29,697 bases of DNA from Candidatus Babelota bacterium. GTDB taxonomy: Bacteria; Babelota; Babeliae; Babelales; Babelaceae. The DNA is taken from the NCBI GenBank assembly GCA_003174035.1, contig PRDV01000027.1, positions 1 through 29,697 on the forward strand. The letters run 5' to 3'. Numbering within the stretch: position 1 is the first letter of the stretch; every line of letters starts with the position of its first letter. This document shows, in pieces, positions 19,429-27,514 of the stretch. The notes under the pieces are model-generated. The model saw only the letters and a list, made by a program, of their open reading frames with translations. It did not search any database and was not told where the DNA came from. Both the position numbers and the translations under genes were made by a program.

Positions 19429-21480
19429 CTATTTTTTCACCTCTTTCTTTTGAACAGCAGTCCCTTTATATTTCTTGGTAAGCTCACAAACTATTTCTTC
19501 CAAGAGAGGCTTAAACGAAACAAGGGTTTCCTCACCTTGCTGTTTTAGATATGCCATGTTAGCTTCGGTGGCATCATCCAATGTTGTTTTTGTCAGTTCC
19601 GGCTGAATTCTCTTATATTCAATTCGAGGATCTATTTTTCGATATAAATCCATTAATTGGTCAACATAGCTAGCAGCAGCACCCCGCACAACGCTATGAA
19701 TTTGCGGCAGCCAAGCAAGCCCGCCTGATTCGGCTTTTGCATCAAATTTCCCTTCTTTATCGGTTGCTCCGCAACCGAGAGAAATAATGTAATATTTCTT
19801 GGCATTTGGATACTCTGCCATCGCTTCAAATAACCCCAAAAGTGAATGATTATTGGTAACCAAACCTCCATCTATTCCTATGAGATTAAGATTCTCTCTT
19901 ATGCATACCCCTGCGGAGAAATAAGTGGGAGCAGCTGATGCTGCACGATCTACCTGCCATAACAGAAAATCATCTTCAGCATTTATTGCTTTCTTACTAT
20001 CAAATATATAATGCTTAAGATCATGCAAATTAACAGTTGCTATCAATAGTCTCGTTAACAGATCACTTAGTTTTTGCTCCCCAAAATATTCTTGAAGCAT
20101 TTTCTCAAAGGAAGTCGGATTATACTTTGGCCCAAAAAGCCTATGAATTATACCCCGATCGCTGTTTGGAAATACCGATTTTGCTTCCTGCATGTAAAGC
20201 TCAATCAGTTTTTCAGGAGCATATTTGGGATTCCCCTTATCTCCACCTGGAACTGCTAATCCCGTAGCAATAAGCGCACCCGTTGAGGTCGCGACAATAA
20301 GATGGAATGCTCGAGCAAAATTAATCTCAACACCCAGTTCCTCTGCAAATCGATCTTTAAGATATTTCAATACAATTGCAGGAATAACCCCTCTGGTACC
20401 ACCGCCATCGATTTCAAGCACATATATTGTTTCATCATCTCTTTTACCAATGAGTGTTTCCGAAATTTCTGTTCCTAGGGACTTTTTCTGATTTTGAGCA
20501 AGGTGCGCCGTGAGAGCCTTTTCTGTTTCCGGATCAATATTGGCACAACCATGCAACTCCACAACTTGCAGCATGTTATTTTTTAGAAACTCTCTCGCTC
20601 CTATGGTAGTAATGTCATTATGCGAAAGAAATAACTTTTCAAGCGTTACACTCGATGCTAAAATGACCGCATCAGCATTATTAACTTTGCAATGAGTCAA
20701 ATTCAATTCTCGCAAGTGCCCATCCCTTACCAAGGTTGCGATTCCTGCATGTCCAAGAGAAGATTTCCTCAAATTGAGGTACTTAAGATTTGGTATGGCA
20801 ATAAGGAACTGCGCAGCTCCCTCCGTCAGCTTCTCGTTTTTATCTAAGTTTAATGAAGTCAACCGCTCGTGACGCTTTAAAGAAGCAAGCATTTGATCTT
20901 CCAGATCAGCAGATTTACATTCTAAATGCGTCAGCTGCTCAATAGCCGCGATAATTGAGAAACATGGCGCAGATAGCGATACTGCAAAAAATTCTAAATC
21001 AGATGCAAATCGATTCTTCTTTACCAAGGCAGCTAGAAACTTACATTTAGCTTCGTCCATCATCAACTTCGATAACGACACTCTCCTGCTTAAAATAGCA
21101 TATACCGCATGTTCTAATGAAAATCTATTTGACCCCTGTTCAGGTAATTCAATGTGATGGTCTTCTTTAATTTTAAGTAAATGTTTCAGCCTCCTGGCAA
21201 TCAAAGCAGTATCAGAATCTACTAGTAGGCTTCTATCTTTTCTTACCAGAGTGGCAAGAAATTCAACCAACTGCTTTGCATCTTGGGTTAACACCTCATA
21301 TTTATCTTCAAGAATTTTAATTATCTCATTTTTGGGAAAATCTTTCTCCTTTACTTCAGCAGGATCTTTTACCAATCTGAGCGCATCTTTAGATTCCGCC
21401 GCCTGTACTGTGGCGGGATAAAAGAATAGTGCCTGAAGGACAAATACAAGAGAAAAAACTTTAGAGAAACGAGATAACAT
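19429..21480 (-). CDS. Exported LRR-patatin-like phospholipase (683 aa)
   Basis: The ATG at 21480 has AAGGAG at 21486-21491. A signal peptide ends near residue 28 (ATVQA, then AESKD). Residues about 185-330 form leucine-rich repeats of the ribonuclease-inhibitor type (LTSLNLDKNEKLTEGAAQFL, LRELNLTHCKVNNADA). The patatin domain fills about 350-600: DGGGTRG at 358-364 is the oxyanion-hole loop, Ser399 in ATSTG is the nucleophile (usually GxSxG; Ala replaces the first Gly), and Asp537 in DGG completes the Ser-Asp dyad. Patatins are lipid acyl hydrolases, typically phospholipase A. Bacterial members such as ExoU act on host membranes, and an N-terminal LRR would be a targeting or activation module. 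It sits 10 to 79 bases ahead of a giant paralogue, depending on that gene's start, so the two are very likely co-transcribed. All catalytic residues are present, so activity is likely; the substrate and secretion route past the periplasm are unknown. Confidence 0.93.
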   Translation of the reverse strand: MLSRFSKVFSLVFVLQALFFYPATVQAAESKDALRLVKDPAEVKEKDFPKNEIIKILEDKYEVLTQDAKQLVEFLATLVRKDRSLLVDSDTALIARRLKHLLKIKEDHHIELPEQGSNRFSLEHAVYAILSRRVSLSKLMMDEAKCKFLAALVKKNRFASDLEFFAVSLSAPCFSIIAAIEQLTHLECKSADLEDQMLASLKRHERLTSLNLDKNEKLTEGAAQFLIAIPNLKYLNLRKSSLGHAGIATLVRDGHLRELNLTHCKVNNADAVILASSVTLEKLFLSHNDITTIGAREFLKNNMLQVVELHGCANIDPETEKALTAHLAQNQKKSLGTEISETLIGKRDDETIYVLEIDGGGTRGVIPAIVLKYLKDRFAEELGVEINFARAFHLIVATSTGALIATGLAVPGGDKGNPKYAPEKLIELYMQEAKSVFPNSDRGIIHRLFGPKYNPTSFEKMLQEYFGEQKLSDLLTRLLIATVNLHDLKHYIFDSKKAINAEDDFLLWQVDRAASAAPTYFSAGVCIRENLNLIGIDGGLVTNNHSLLGLFEAMAEYPNAKKYYIISLGCGATDKEGKFDAKAESGGLAWLPQIHSVVRGAAASYVDQLMDLYRKIDPRIEYKRIQPELTKTTLDDATEANMAYLKQQGEETLVSFKPLLEEIVCELTKKYKGTAVQKKEVKK

Positions 21481-21555
21481 GTCTGCTCCTTTTTTGTTGA
21501 GATTAAGTAGTGGCGTTTGAAATTAAGTTATAATCCTTTTTACTATGATGTGTGT

Positions 21556-21579
21556 TGAATTCTACGTAAACTGAATTCA
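21556..21579. repeat. Inverted repeat in the gap ahead of the patatin gene
   Basis: Two perfect 7-base arms (TGAATTC and GAATTCA) are separated by 10 bases within the 240-base gap between 21721 and 21480. There is no T tract behind it on either strand, so it is not an intrinsic terminator. It could be an operator or chance. The same gap has a TATAGT -10-like hexamer on the minus strand (GTATAGTGATAAAG) without a good -35 partner. Confidence 0.3.
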
Positions 21580-21719
21580 CTAGAACGAGTCCGATATCGC
21601 TTTATCACTATACTGTCTCCATGCTAATTAATTTTTTTGTAACTTGCAAGCTCGGCAATCACCACCTTATCAACAAGAATGTTCATGTTATAAGATTCGC
21701 GTTTCAGCGACTGCTTTAT

Positions 21720-21845
21720 GCTATTGCTTATCATGCTCCTTTTTAAATAAAAACGCCCTAAAAGCCCCATAGTTCTCGTATACCGTTTTGACCGAAAACT
21801 TAAGCTTATGTAAAAAAGCCTGAAATGCAACATTGTTTTCATATA
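21720..21845 (-). repeat. Two-copy 63-bp imperfect tandem repeat at a gene's 3' end
   Basis: On the minus strand, unit 1 starts at 21845 and unit 2 at 21782. Both begin TATA(T/C)GA(A/G)AAC(A/T)ATG and continue with matching bases for about 40 positions. They encode NNVAFQAFLHK and NYGAFRAFLFK, 21 residues apart. The stop codon of the gene lies at the end of unit 2. The paralogues have a single equivalent of this short helix at their C-terminus (AFEDFLGKK, ALEEFLSKS), so the second copy is a local duplication in this gene. Confidence 0.75.
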
Positions 21846-24800
21846 AGTCAGGATCAAAATTGGCCATAGATTTTTCTTTTTCAGAAGCAAAAGTGTCGTC
21901 CGGTATAGCAAAGGTAATTTTTAGAAACCTAACAAGTTCTGCAATTTGTTCACCAGTAAATTCATCCTTTATCTCCTGAAATTCTGCCTGCTCCATTTTT
22001 CTACGTATGAATCTGGTAATATGGGGAGAATAGAGTATTGATTCAGGGTGATCTAAGATACTCTGAACTAGATCTGCCGTATCCAAACGAGTATAATGCG
22101 CCTTGAGAGATGAAACACTGCCTTTAATTGTTGCCAAATTATAGGATAAAATCGGGTATTGAAATCCATCAGATTGTTCAGTTGAAAATCTATAGAAAAA
22201 TGCTAGTAATGCATTTTTTTCTAGCACATCGGTTGGCATTAAACGGTGGATTTCATCTTCAGTCAGCACATCCATAAAAAATCTAATACATGCGTCTGAA
22301 TATTTATTTAGTAAAGTTGCCTCGCCTAAAATCACGTTAATCTCAGAACTGCTTTCATGCGCCAAAATTTGAAGATGTATAAGAAATTTCTTTCTCAAAC
22401 GGCCCGCTTCCTCAGGATCCTTTGTAACCCCAAATCCATATTCATAGCAAAGAGCCAAATTATATAAAGCAACAGACATCTCTTCTTCAGCGGCACATAA
22501 TAAAAAATGGATAAAATTTAATGCCGATTCGGTATGAGCCTTCAGCCATTTTCGAGTGAGAATTTCGCTTGAAAAGTATCTAAATAAACCAAACGCAGGA
22601 AAGGTAAAAGTTTCTCCAACCATATTAAAGATATATTTATAAATTACGTAAGCTTTAATACGATCAACAGGTGCTGGAGGAATTTCTTTCGACCGAGCAA
22701 AAAATCTATAATCAGATCCCATAACCGAGCTATTTCTACAAAGATAATACGGAAAATTAAATCCCAATTTATTATAAGCTCTTCTATATAACTTTATCGC
22801 TTTCGCCAAATCGGCTTGCACCCCAATACCCCGCTTATAACATTGTGCTAGCTTATAAACTGCCTCAGGAAATTCACAATCAGAATACATATGAGCAGCT
22901 CGCTCTAAATTGTCTTTAGTCAATGGGCTGTATTCTAAGCGCAGGGCCTCATCATATTGGATCGCTGGCAAAGCCTCTTCTTCTGATATATCCAAAAAAT
23001 CGTCATCAACTGGACCCTCCTCATAATCCAAGCTCGCTTCTTCTGTCAAGGTTCTTCGTAAGAATGGCATTTTATCAATTATTCTATGCGTATTAAAATC
23101 AGGTCCCAACTCGAAATAATTTCCAAGACGATATAGCAGCCATACATGGGCAGCGGCTTGGTTATTATGTCTGATGCGAGAAGGTAGATCGATCAATTCC
23201 GTACTGATAAATTGAGGAAATGCTTCCGTAAGTAGTGGATCTTCTACGCCACTATTTGCACAATCTATTTTTTCTATCTCTCTGCTCACTTTAATTATCT
23301 CATCGACTATGGGCGTAGTAACCAATGGGCAATCAGAAATATTGAGGTATACAAGAAACGGAGCAGCTATTTTAATACTCCGCAGTTTTGTACATCCTGC
23401 AACGCTGAGTCTTCTCAGTCTAAAAAGATTCAAGTCTGTTTCTTGCAATCCAGCTGAATCACTTAATCTAACCAATCCAACTATCTTTCCTATATTTAAC
23501 TCTTCAAGTAATTCTGCCCGTTTAACAATAGGTGCAACGTCTTTAATTTCCTGACAAGAACGAAGGTCTAGTTTGGTTAGGTGGTCATAATTAACTCCGG
23601 AAAACCAGGCAGGCGCTACAAGGGTCAGGTGCTGGAGAGCCAAACTGACAAAAGGCTCTTTTTGAATAATCTTTAACAGAGCTTTTTGCTGTTTTGAATC
23701 AAATACCATACCTGGATTAGCAAGTAATTTTTCCCACTGTCTGATACTTAATGCCCCGTGCTGAAAGTCAGCATCTCGTTCTCTTGCTTTTTTAAGCAAT
23801 TCCTGAACCACTTCTTGGTTATTTTTGCTCAATTTTTCCTTCAATGTATCTACCGCTTGCAGGACAGTAAAATCTCCAGCTTCTTGCACTAATTCAAGTA
23901 ATGGTTTCTCCGCCGGTAAAAGCGCCGAACTTAAAATAGTTTTTTCTTGAGAAAGCGTGGTCCATACTCCAGATGGAGTATGTTTGTATGAGGGCCCATC
24001 AACCTTCTGCCAGCGAACCATCGGCGTTACGTCAAGCAAAAGAACGTCTTGATAGATTTTGCCTAATCCTGGCTCAAGCCTACACAATAAGTCAATATGA
24101 CTGATGCCTGAATTTGCGAGTAAAATATTCTGGAGTAAGACAATTTTATCATAGATTTTCACTACGGCATCATCCCAAAAGGGAATGCCCTGAGTAATAC
24201 ATTTACTTTTTAAATGCGTAGCATGTTCTGCGCCAGTAAACAGCTTGAGATAGTTTTCATGCACGTCCCCTAAATCAGACGCCCACTCTTCCAGAAATGC
24301 TAACGGATCAATCTCTAATATCCTCGCACGTATGGCAGGATGTACTATTTCTTTCATTTGATCAAGACAATATAAAACAGTTTTTACACGTAATTTAATA
24401 GATCCTTTTTCATCAGAAAATTTCCTTTTTTGTCGTACCAACGGCTCAATAAATCCGTTATCATTATCAACAATCGAAAGGCTGTAGGTATCCCCCTCCT
24501 TGTTTTTGACGAGTACGAGATTATTCGGCTTTCCATCTTCTGGATTAATAAGCATTGCAGCTATGATAAGACCAGAAATATTTTTAGGATCAAGTTTTTG
24601 TAAAGCTGGTGATCTATCCTTAAAAGCCTGAGCCAATGTAGGTCCTTCCATTTCATGAGAAAGCATTACCGGATTGTGCATCTTAACAAGTAAGGTATGA
24701 GGTGCTCCGTACCCAAATAGACGTCTCATAAATCTACCAGCCGCTTCTTCTCGTCCAGGAATGCTCGGCAACTCTTTAAAATAAATACCGTGCAACCGTT

Positions 24801-27432
24801 CTTTAATTATAGAATCTTGCATTCTGGCACAAGCTACCACGTGATTTGCGCCTTCTTGAACTGCCGGTTTGAATTTCTTATCAGCGTCATATATTTGCTG
24901 TTCAATACTTTTCACAAGTGATCTTGTTGTGCCATCACTACCTACAATGTCTATTCCAGTTATTTTTTCCTGTTGTAGTGGCAACAGATTGTGTAAGCAA
25001 ATTTCCCACTCAACAGCTTGATTTCTATCCATGAGCTTTGCAAAAGACGCGAAATCTTTCTGATGCGCTTTTGAAGATTTCAAGGTAGTTACATAATAAG
25101 AAAGCGCATTTTTAGGATCGCATGCCCGTGCACCATGCTCAATAAAGAGCCTAAACTCTCTCCGCTTTCCTTCTCGCATCGCTAAGTCAAGTGCTGTACT
25201 ACCATTTTTAATTGGCCTATTGAGTAAAGCAGCTAATTCCTTCGTCTCAACTACCTGTTCTTCACCTTTGGGTAACCCAGCATATTCTTTTTCAAGCGCC
25301 CTAAGCAAAAAGCTAATAAATGATGTGGAATAACTATTTTCTAAACAAGCGCAGACTATATTCTCTTCATCAAATAGTATTTCACACCCACCTTCAGTAA
25401 TAAACCAACGCAGAACAGATTCATCCAGTCCTGCCTCAATCATGAGGAGAATGAGCAAGTTGTCTCCTGATTTGCTTACACCGTTCCAACTTTGATGCAG
25501 GCCACCAGCCTCCTGCACCTCTAGAAATTCTTGCGTAAAGGCATTATACACGCTTGTAAGAAAAGCAGGTAATACTTGTTCTCTCTGTTTTTCAAATAAA
25601 TCCGTTTCACTGAGCAATAATTTAACACACTCAGCTATCGAATACTTTTTGATAGAAGCATTTGGCAAATTAACTTTTTCAAGCAACTCTTTAACTGTCT
25701 TACCATGAAGTATCTCATCTAAATCAACTAAATCTTCAATGTATGTTTGCTTTTCAACTTTTTTCTGATAAATAGCCTTAAAGAAGGTTGTTATCACATC
25801 CCCTTTTTTATCAAAAAACTCTTTATAGCATTTCGCCACAACAGGTTCCACTAAATTAAAAAGCTGCCAATGACTCGCCCCCTTATGTGTCCTAAAATAT
25901 TCCTGCATATTTTTTATATTTTCTTTTAATCTCCGAATAAACTCCAAGCTAAATCTGATGGGTAAGCATAATGCTTCTTCATAATTGTGGCCCGATAAAA
26001 AAGGTTCATCTTTAAAATCTTCATTTAAAAAAGAATGGTTTTTGAAGGCTTCATATCGTAACTCCTGATATCTAAGTAATTCAAGCCACCTCATGATAAA
26101 AACATCAGGATCTATTTTTTTTATCGCAGCTACCACCGGTTCTGCCACAGGCTCTTTCATTGCGGGCAGCAAAAATAAAATATTTTTAAGGGCGACAAGG
26201 TGCTTAATTTTCTGATCGGCCCTTCCAGGCCTTACAAATACAGCTGCTTTTTTAATAGGCGATCCAAAAGCCACATCATTATCAATTCCTATCAAAGAAG
26301 CACTTTCATCTTGTCTAACCATCAGATTGTCTGGCTTAAAATCAGATTGCACAGTCAGCAAATTAAGCAAAACTTGCTCCCCAAAACTAGTAAGGTCTAA
26401 ATGTGTTTGAGATTTTTTAACTATCTGTTCTTTAATAAAATCATCTAAAGAGGTACCCGCAATATGATGTGAAGCCTGCAAAATAGTCGAATATTTTCTA
26501 GGCACAAAAAAGCGACGGCACTGAGGAGATCCAATAAAAAATGTTCGAGCCGGATCATTTTTCAAAGCCTGAGCATATACATCTTTAATAGGCGAATCTT
26601 CAGGAAGTTCGAAGGTAGCAATATTACTCACTGTTACTAGTGAAGATGCTGCCTGCCCGTGGCCAAAGAGCAGATAAGAAAACCAATATACTGCCGACTC
26701 ATATCCTACTTGAAGTTCTGTTTCCGAATTAGCCTTGAAATGAACGCCTTCTTTTTTTTGGGGATCAACCAAAGAGCATACTGCATGAGCTCCTTTTATA
26801 TTTTGCTTATCAAAGGTACAGATTCCACCGGAGCTGAATCCGCTGAGGCTCGTAATTTTTAATGCCATATCCTGATCGATAAGAAATGACTTTAGTAGGG
26901 GCCCCGCCATGTCGGACGATTCAGTCAAAAGAAAGGCTTTTGGTAACAATAACTCCTGTCTTTTGTCCGGATTGCTCTTATAAGCCGCTACAAAAGATCG
27001 ATATTCCGTGACAACAGGTTTTAACACCCTACGAAAATCTTCATTTGCACGATAAAACACTTCTAATTGAGATGCGAATTGTTCAATAAGAACGAGGGTA
27101 TGATCTATATCAGTTGGTAGTACTACTTTATGGAGCCACTCTTGCGGCTGTATCAGTTTTAAAAGAAAATCTTTGATTTGGCTGACTACTGGGCTTTGAG
27201 AGTTTATTTTTTGGCTTTGTGTAAGCAAAAAATCTCGCGCACCTTGAACTACATTGAGTTTTGCATCGGTAACACGTATAACCAAATCATGTAATTCTTG
27301 TTTGTCCTTTGTAAAAACGACAACCCTTTCCTTTTTTGCTTCTTTGGGTGCATCCTCACTTGTAATGAGAGATTCCATCGCATAACAATGAGCTGCGAAG
27401 ATCAGGGCCGTTGGTAAAAAACTTATCTTCAT
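21721..27432 (-). CDS. Exported tandem kinase-like / ankyrin / LRR / Sel1 protein (1903 aa)
   Basis: The start is the ATG at 27432, with GGGAGG at 27438-27443. The frame stays open upstream to a TTG at 27486, but that lacks a ribosome site and would bury the signal peptide (MKISFLPTALIFAAHCYA, then MESL). Domains: helical region; kinase-like module 1 (Lys233 in VHFKA, YESAVYWFSYLLFGHG, Asp364 in QSDFKPDN, IDNDVAF); ankyrin-like unit near 740-765; module 2 (Lys886 in YFKELPSIPG, REEAAGRFMRRLFGYG, Asp966 in NPEDGKPNN, Asp989 in VDNDNGF); LRR block about 1247-1390; a strongly acidic linker about 1463-1489; Sel1-like repeats near 1518-1553 and 1648-1680 (YNLALCYEYGFGVTKD); and a duplicated C-terminal helix. 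The gene is 82 bases behind the LRR/ankyrin gene and 240 bases ahead of the patatin gene. It is closest by eye to the proteins at 13590 and 7380. A secreted host-interaction role is inferred. Confidence 0.94.
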   Translation of the reverse strand: MKISFLPTALIFAAHCYAMESLITSEDAPKEAKKERVVVFTKDKQELHDLVIRVTDAKLNVVQGARDFLLTQSQKINSQSPVVSQIKDFLLKLIQPQEWLHKVVLPTDIDHTLVLIEQFASQLEVFYRANEDFRRVLKPVVTEYRSFVAAYKSNPDKRQELLLPKAFLLTESSDMAGPLLKSFLIDQDMALKITSLSGFSSGGICTFDKQNIKGAHAVCSLVDPQKKEGVHFKANSETELQVGYESAVYWFSYLLFGHGQAASSLVTVSNIATFELPEDSPIKDVYAQALKNDPARTFFIGSPQCRRFFVPRKYSTILQASHHIAGTSLDDFIKEQIVKKSQTHLDLTSFGEQVLLNLLTVQSDFKPDNLMVRQDESASLIGIDNDVAFGSPIKKAAVFVRPGRADQKIKHLVALKNILFLLPAMKEPVAEPVVAAIKKIDPDVFIMRWLELLRYQELRYEAFKNHSFLNEDFKDEPFLSGHNYEEALCLPIRFSLEFIRRLKENIKNMQEYFRTHKGASHWQLFNLVEPVVAKCYKEFFDKKGDVITTFFKAIYQKKVEKQTYIEDLVDLDEILHGKTVKELLEKVNLPNASIKKYSIAECVKLLLSETDLFEKQREQVLPAFLTSVYNAFTQEFLEVQEAGGLHQSWNGVSKSGDNLLILLMIEAGLDESVLRWFITEGGCEILFDEENIVCACLENSYSTSFISFLLRALEKEYAGLPKGEEQVVETKELAALLNRPIKNGSTALDLAMREGKRREFRLFIEHGARACDPKNALSYYVTTLKSSKAHQKDFASFAKLMDRNQAVEWEICLHNLLPLQQEKITGIDIVGSDGTTRSLVKSIEQQIYDADKKFKPAVQEGANHVVACARMQDSIIKERLHGIYFKELPSIPGREEAAGRFMRRLFGYGAPHTLLVKMHNPVMLSHEMEGPTLAQAFKDRSPALQKLDPKNISGLIIAAMLINPEDGKPNNLVLVKNKEGDTYSLSIVDNDNGFIEPLVRQKRKFSDEKGSIKLRVKTVLYCLDQMKEIVHPAIRARILEIDPLAFLEEWASDLGDVHENYLKLFTGAEHATHLKSKCITQGIPFWDDAVVKIYDKIVLLQNILLANSGISHIDLLCRLEPGLGKIYQDVLLLDVTPMVRWQKVDGPSYKHTPSGVWTTLSQEKTILSSALLPAEKPLLELVQEAGDFTVLQAVDTLKEKLSKNNQEVVQELLKKARERDADFQHGALSIRQWEKLLANPGMVFDSKQQKALLKIIQKEPFVSLALQHLTLVAPAWFSGVNYDHLTKLDLRSCQEIKDVAPIVKRAELLEELNIGKIVGLVRLSDSAGLQETDLNLFRLRRLSVAGCTKLRSIKIAAPFLVYLNISDCPLVTTPIVDEIIKVSREIEKIDCANSGVEDPLLTEAFPQFISTELIDLPSRIRHNNQAAAHVWLLYRLGNYFELGPDFNTHRIIDKMPFLRRTLTEEASLDYEEGPVDDDFLDISEEEALPAIQYDEALRLEYSPLTKDNLERAAHMYSDCEFPEAVYKLAQCYKRGIGVQADLAKAIKLYRRAYNKLGFNFPYYLCRNSSVMGSDYRFFARSKEIPPAPVDRIKAYVIYKYIFNMVGETFTFPAFGLFRYFSSEILTRKWLKAHTESALNFIHFLLCAAEEEMSVALYNLALCYEYGFGVTKDPEEAGRLRKKFLIHLQILAHESSSEINVILGEATLLNKYSDACIRFFMDVLTEDEIHRLMPTDVLEKNALLAFFYRFSTEQSDGFQYPILSYNLATIKGSVSSLKAHYTRLDTADLVQSILDHPESILYSPHITRFIRRKMEQAEFQEIKDEFTGEQIAELVRFLKITFAIPDDTFASEKEKSMANFDPDLYENNVAFQAFLHKLKFSVKTVYENYGAFRAFLFKKEHDKQ

Positions 27433-27437
27433 TACTT

Positions 27438-27458
27438 CCTCCCAGTTGCAAAAACTGG
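27438..27458 (-). promoter_or_regulatory. Ribosome site overlapped by a small hairpin
   Basis: On the minus strand CCAGTT and AACTGG form a perfect 6-base stem with a TTTGC loop (27442-27458). The last two bases of the stem are the first two of the GGGAGG ribosome site (27438-27443) of the gene starting at 27432. Partial occlusion could tune initiation. The stem is short, so this is only suggestive. The rest of the 82-base gap holds a bulged TTGG..CCAA hairpin without a T tract and no clear promoter, pointing to co-transcription with the gene upstream. Confidence 0.35.
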
Positions 27459-27514
27459 CCCCCTTGGCTTGCACCTGAAGCGCCAATTAATGGTACGAAA
27501 CCCATCAACCCCTG

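Noticed and set aside
21624..21911. 95-codon minus-strand frame ending in the gap before the patatin gene
   Set aside because: Most of it overlaps the 3' end of the 1903-residue gene in another frame. There is no ribosome site at its start or at the internal ATG in the gap, and the product shows no coherent features.
27433..27486. 18-codon N-terminal extension from a TTG of the 1903-residue protein
   Set aside because: There is no ribosome site before the TTG, whereas the ATG at 27432 has GGGAGG at ideal spacing and begins a normal signal peptide.
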